Part shown: in pieces, positions 63,862 to 64,000 of the stretch
Layout of the letters: each line of letters starts with the position of its first letter
Position numbering within the stretch: the stretch's first letter is position 1
Origin: Acuticoccus yangtzensis
GTDB taxonomy: Bacteria > Pseudomonadota > Alphaproteobacteria > Rhizobiales > Amorphaceae
DNA: 64,000 nucleotides
Assembly: GCF_001927245.1 (NCBI RefSeq)
Contig: NZ_MJUX01000001.1
Coordinates: forward strand, 1,302,001 to 1,366,000
Reading direction: 5' to 3'
The notes under the pieces: generated by a model
The model's database searches: none
The model's input: the letters and a program-made list of their open reading frames with translations, nothing else
What the model was told of the DNA's origin: nothing
Translations under genes and position numbers: made by a program

Positions 63862-64000
63862 ATGCACGAACGGCTGGTCGATCAGGTGCGGCGCAGCGAC
63901 CGCCTCATCCTCTCGGTCCACATCCCCAAAACCGCGGGTTCACGCTTCCACGCGGCGCTGAAGGCGCGCTATGGCCGCGCCTTCGCGGTGCACTATGGCG
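63862..64000 (+). CDS. Second sulfotransferase-family gene, 3' end outside window
   Basis: The visible 46 codons begin MHERLVDQVRRSDRLILSVH and include VHIPKTAGSRFHAALKARYG, nearly the same motif as in the gene before it, so the two are tandem duplicates. AGGGA precedes the ATG. The rest lies beyond the window edge. Confidence 0.8.
   Translation, partial: MHERLVDQVRRSDRLILSVHIPKTAGSRFHAALKARYGRAFAVHYG

Overview
The window is about 64 kb of very GC-rich DNA, close-packed with genes and heavily biased to G/C in the third codon position. The gene set suggests an alphaproteobacterium, probably of the Hyphomicrobiales (Rhizobiales): an EipB-type DUF1849 envelope protein, PhaR/PhaA/PhaB polyhydroxybutyrate genes, a PhnG-M C-P lyase set, a DUF59-Mrp protein, a TAXI-type solute-binding protein, a SleB-like cell wall hydrolase and an alphaproteobacterial short NAD kinase. 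The exact genus cannot be read from the sequence. I saw no rRNA, tRNA, insertion sequence, phage gene or CRISPR array.

Layout. 1-13 kb: housekeeping genes (DUF971, moaA, MFS efflux pump, Mrp, NAD kinase), a two-gene sugar-acid catabolic operon (SDR + FAH hydrolase), an OmpA-like protein, glycerol kinase, a small cytochrome c, a HAD phosphatase, a dienelactone hydrolase and an SRAP protein. 13-23 kb: LysE exporter, the secreted protein/YgfZ/HD hydrolase run, a divergent MarR-thioesterase pair, a second MFS transporter, cell wall hydrolase, Dps and a NIT-domain chemoreceptor. 23-33 kb: a dispersed C-P lyase (phosphonate) locus. phnG-H-I-J form a tight operon behind a candidate PHO box. phnK-phnL and a frameshifted hexapeptide transferase lie apart, followed by a convergent microbial-rhodopsin homologue that lacks the retinal-binding lysine, and then DUF1045-phnM. 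33-34.5 kb: Bax-inhibitor-like protein and a secreted protein. 34.9-41.3 kb: a cobalamin operon built from fusion proteins (CbiX-CobH, CobL, CobI-CbiG-CobJ, CobM). 41.4-51 kb: dihaem cytochrome c, AzlCD exporter, TlpA thioredoxin, an ABC/FtsX/DUF3299 set, alkaline phosphatase with a good PHO box, a GntR regulator and a TAXI protein. 51-56 kb: sugar kinase and the pha locus, with an alpha/beta hydrolase inserted between phaA and phaB. 56-64 kb: Ca2+/cation antiporter, cupin, glyoxalase II, methyltransferase, EipB, RidA, GDPD, a FemAB-like transferase and two tandem sulfotransferase-like genes, the last cut by the window edge.

How genes work together. Phosphate acquisition is a theme: the C-P lyase genes, the alkaline phosphatase and a GDPD can all release phosphate from organic phosphorus, and two sites resemble PHO boxes. 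The cobalamin genes supply most of the corrin methylations after precorrin-2. PhaA and PhaB make 3-hydroxybutyryl-CoA for polymer storage under probable PhaR control. The polymerase is not in the window.

The most unusual item is the protein at 25093-26172. It has seven predicted helices that align along their length with bacteriorhodopsin, including the conserved helix-C W and P and the helix-G Asp, but Phe stands where the Schiff-base Lys should be and Leu where the primary counter-ion Asp should be. It also carries a basic C-terminal extension. It sits inside the phosphonate locus.
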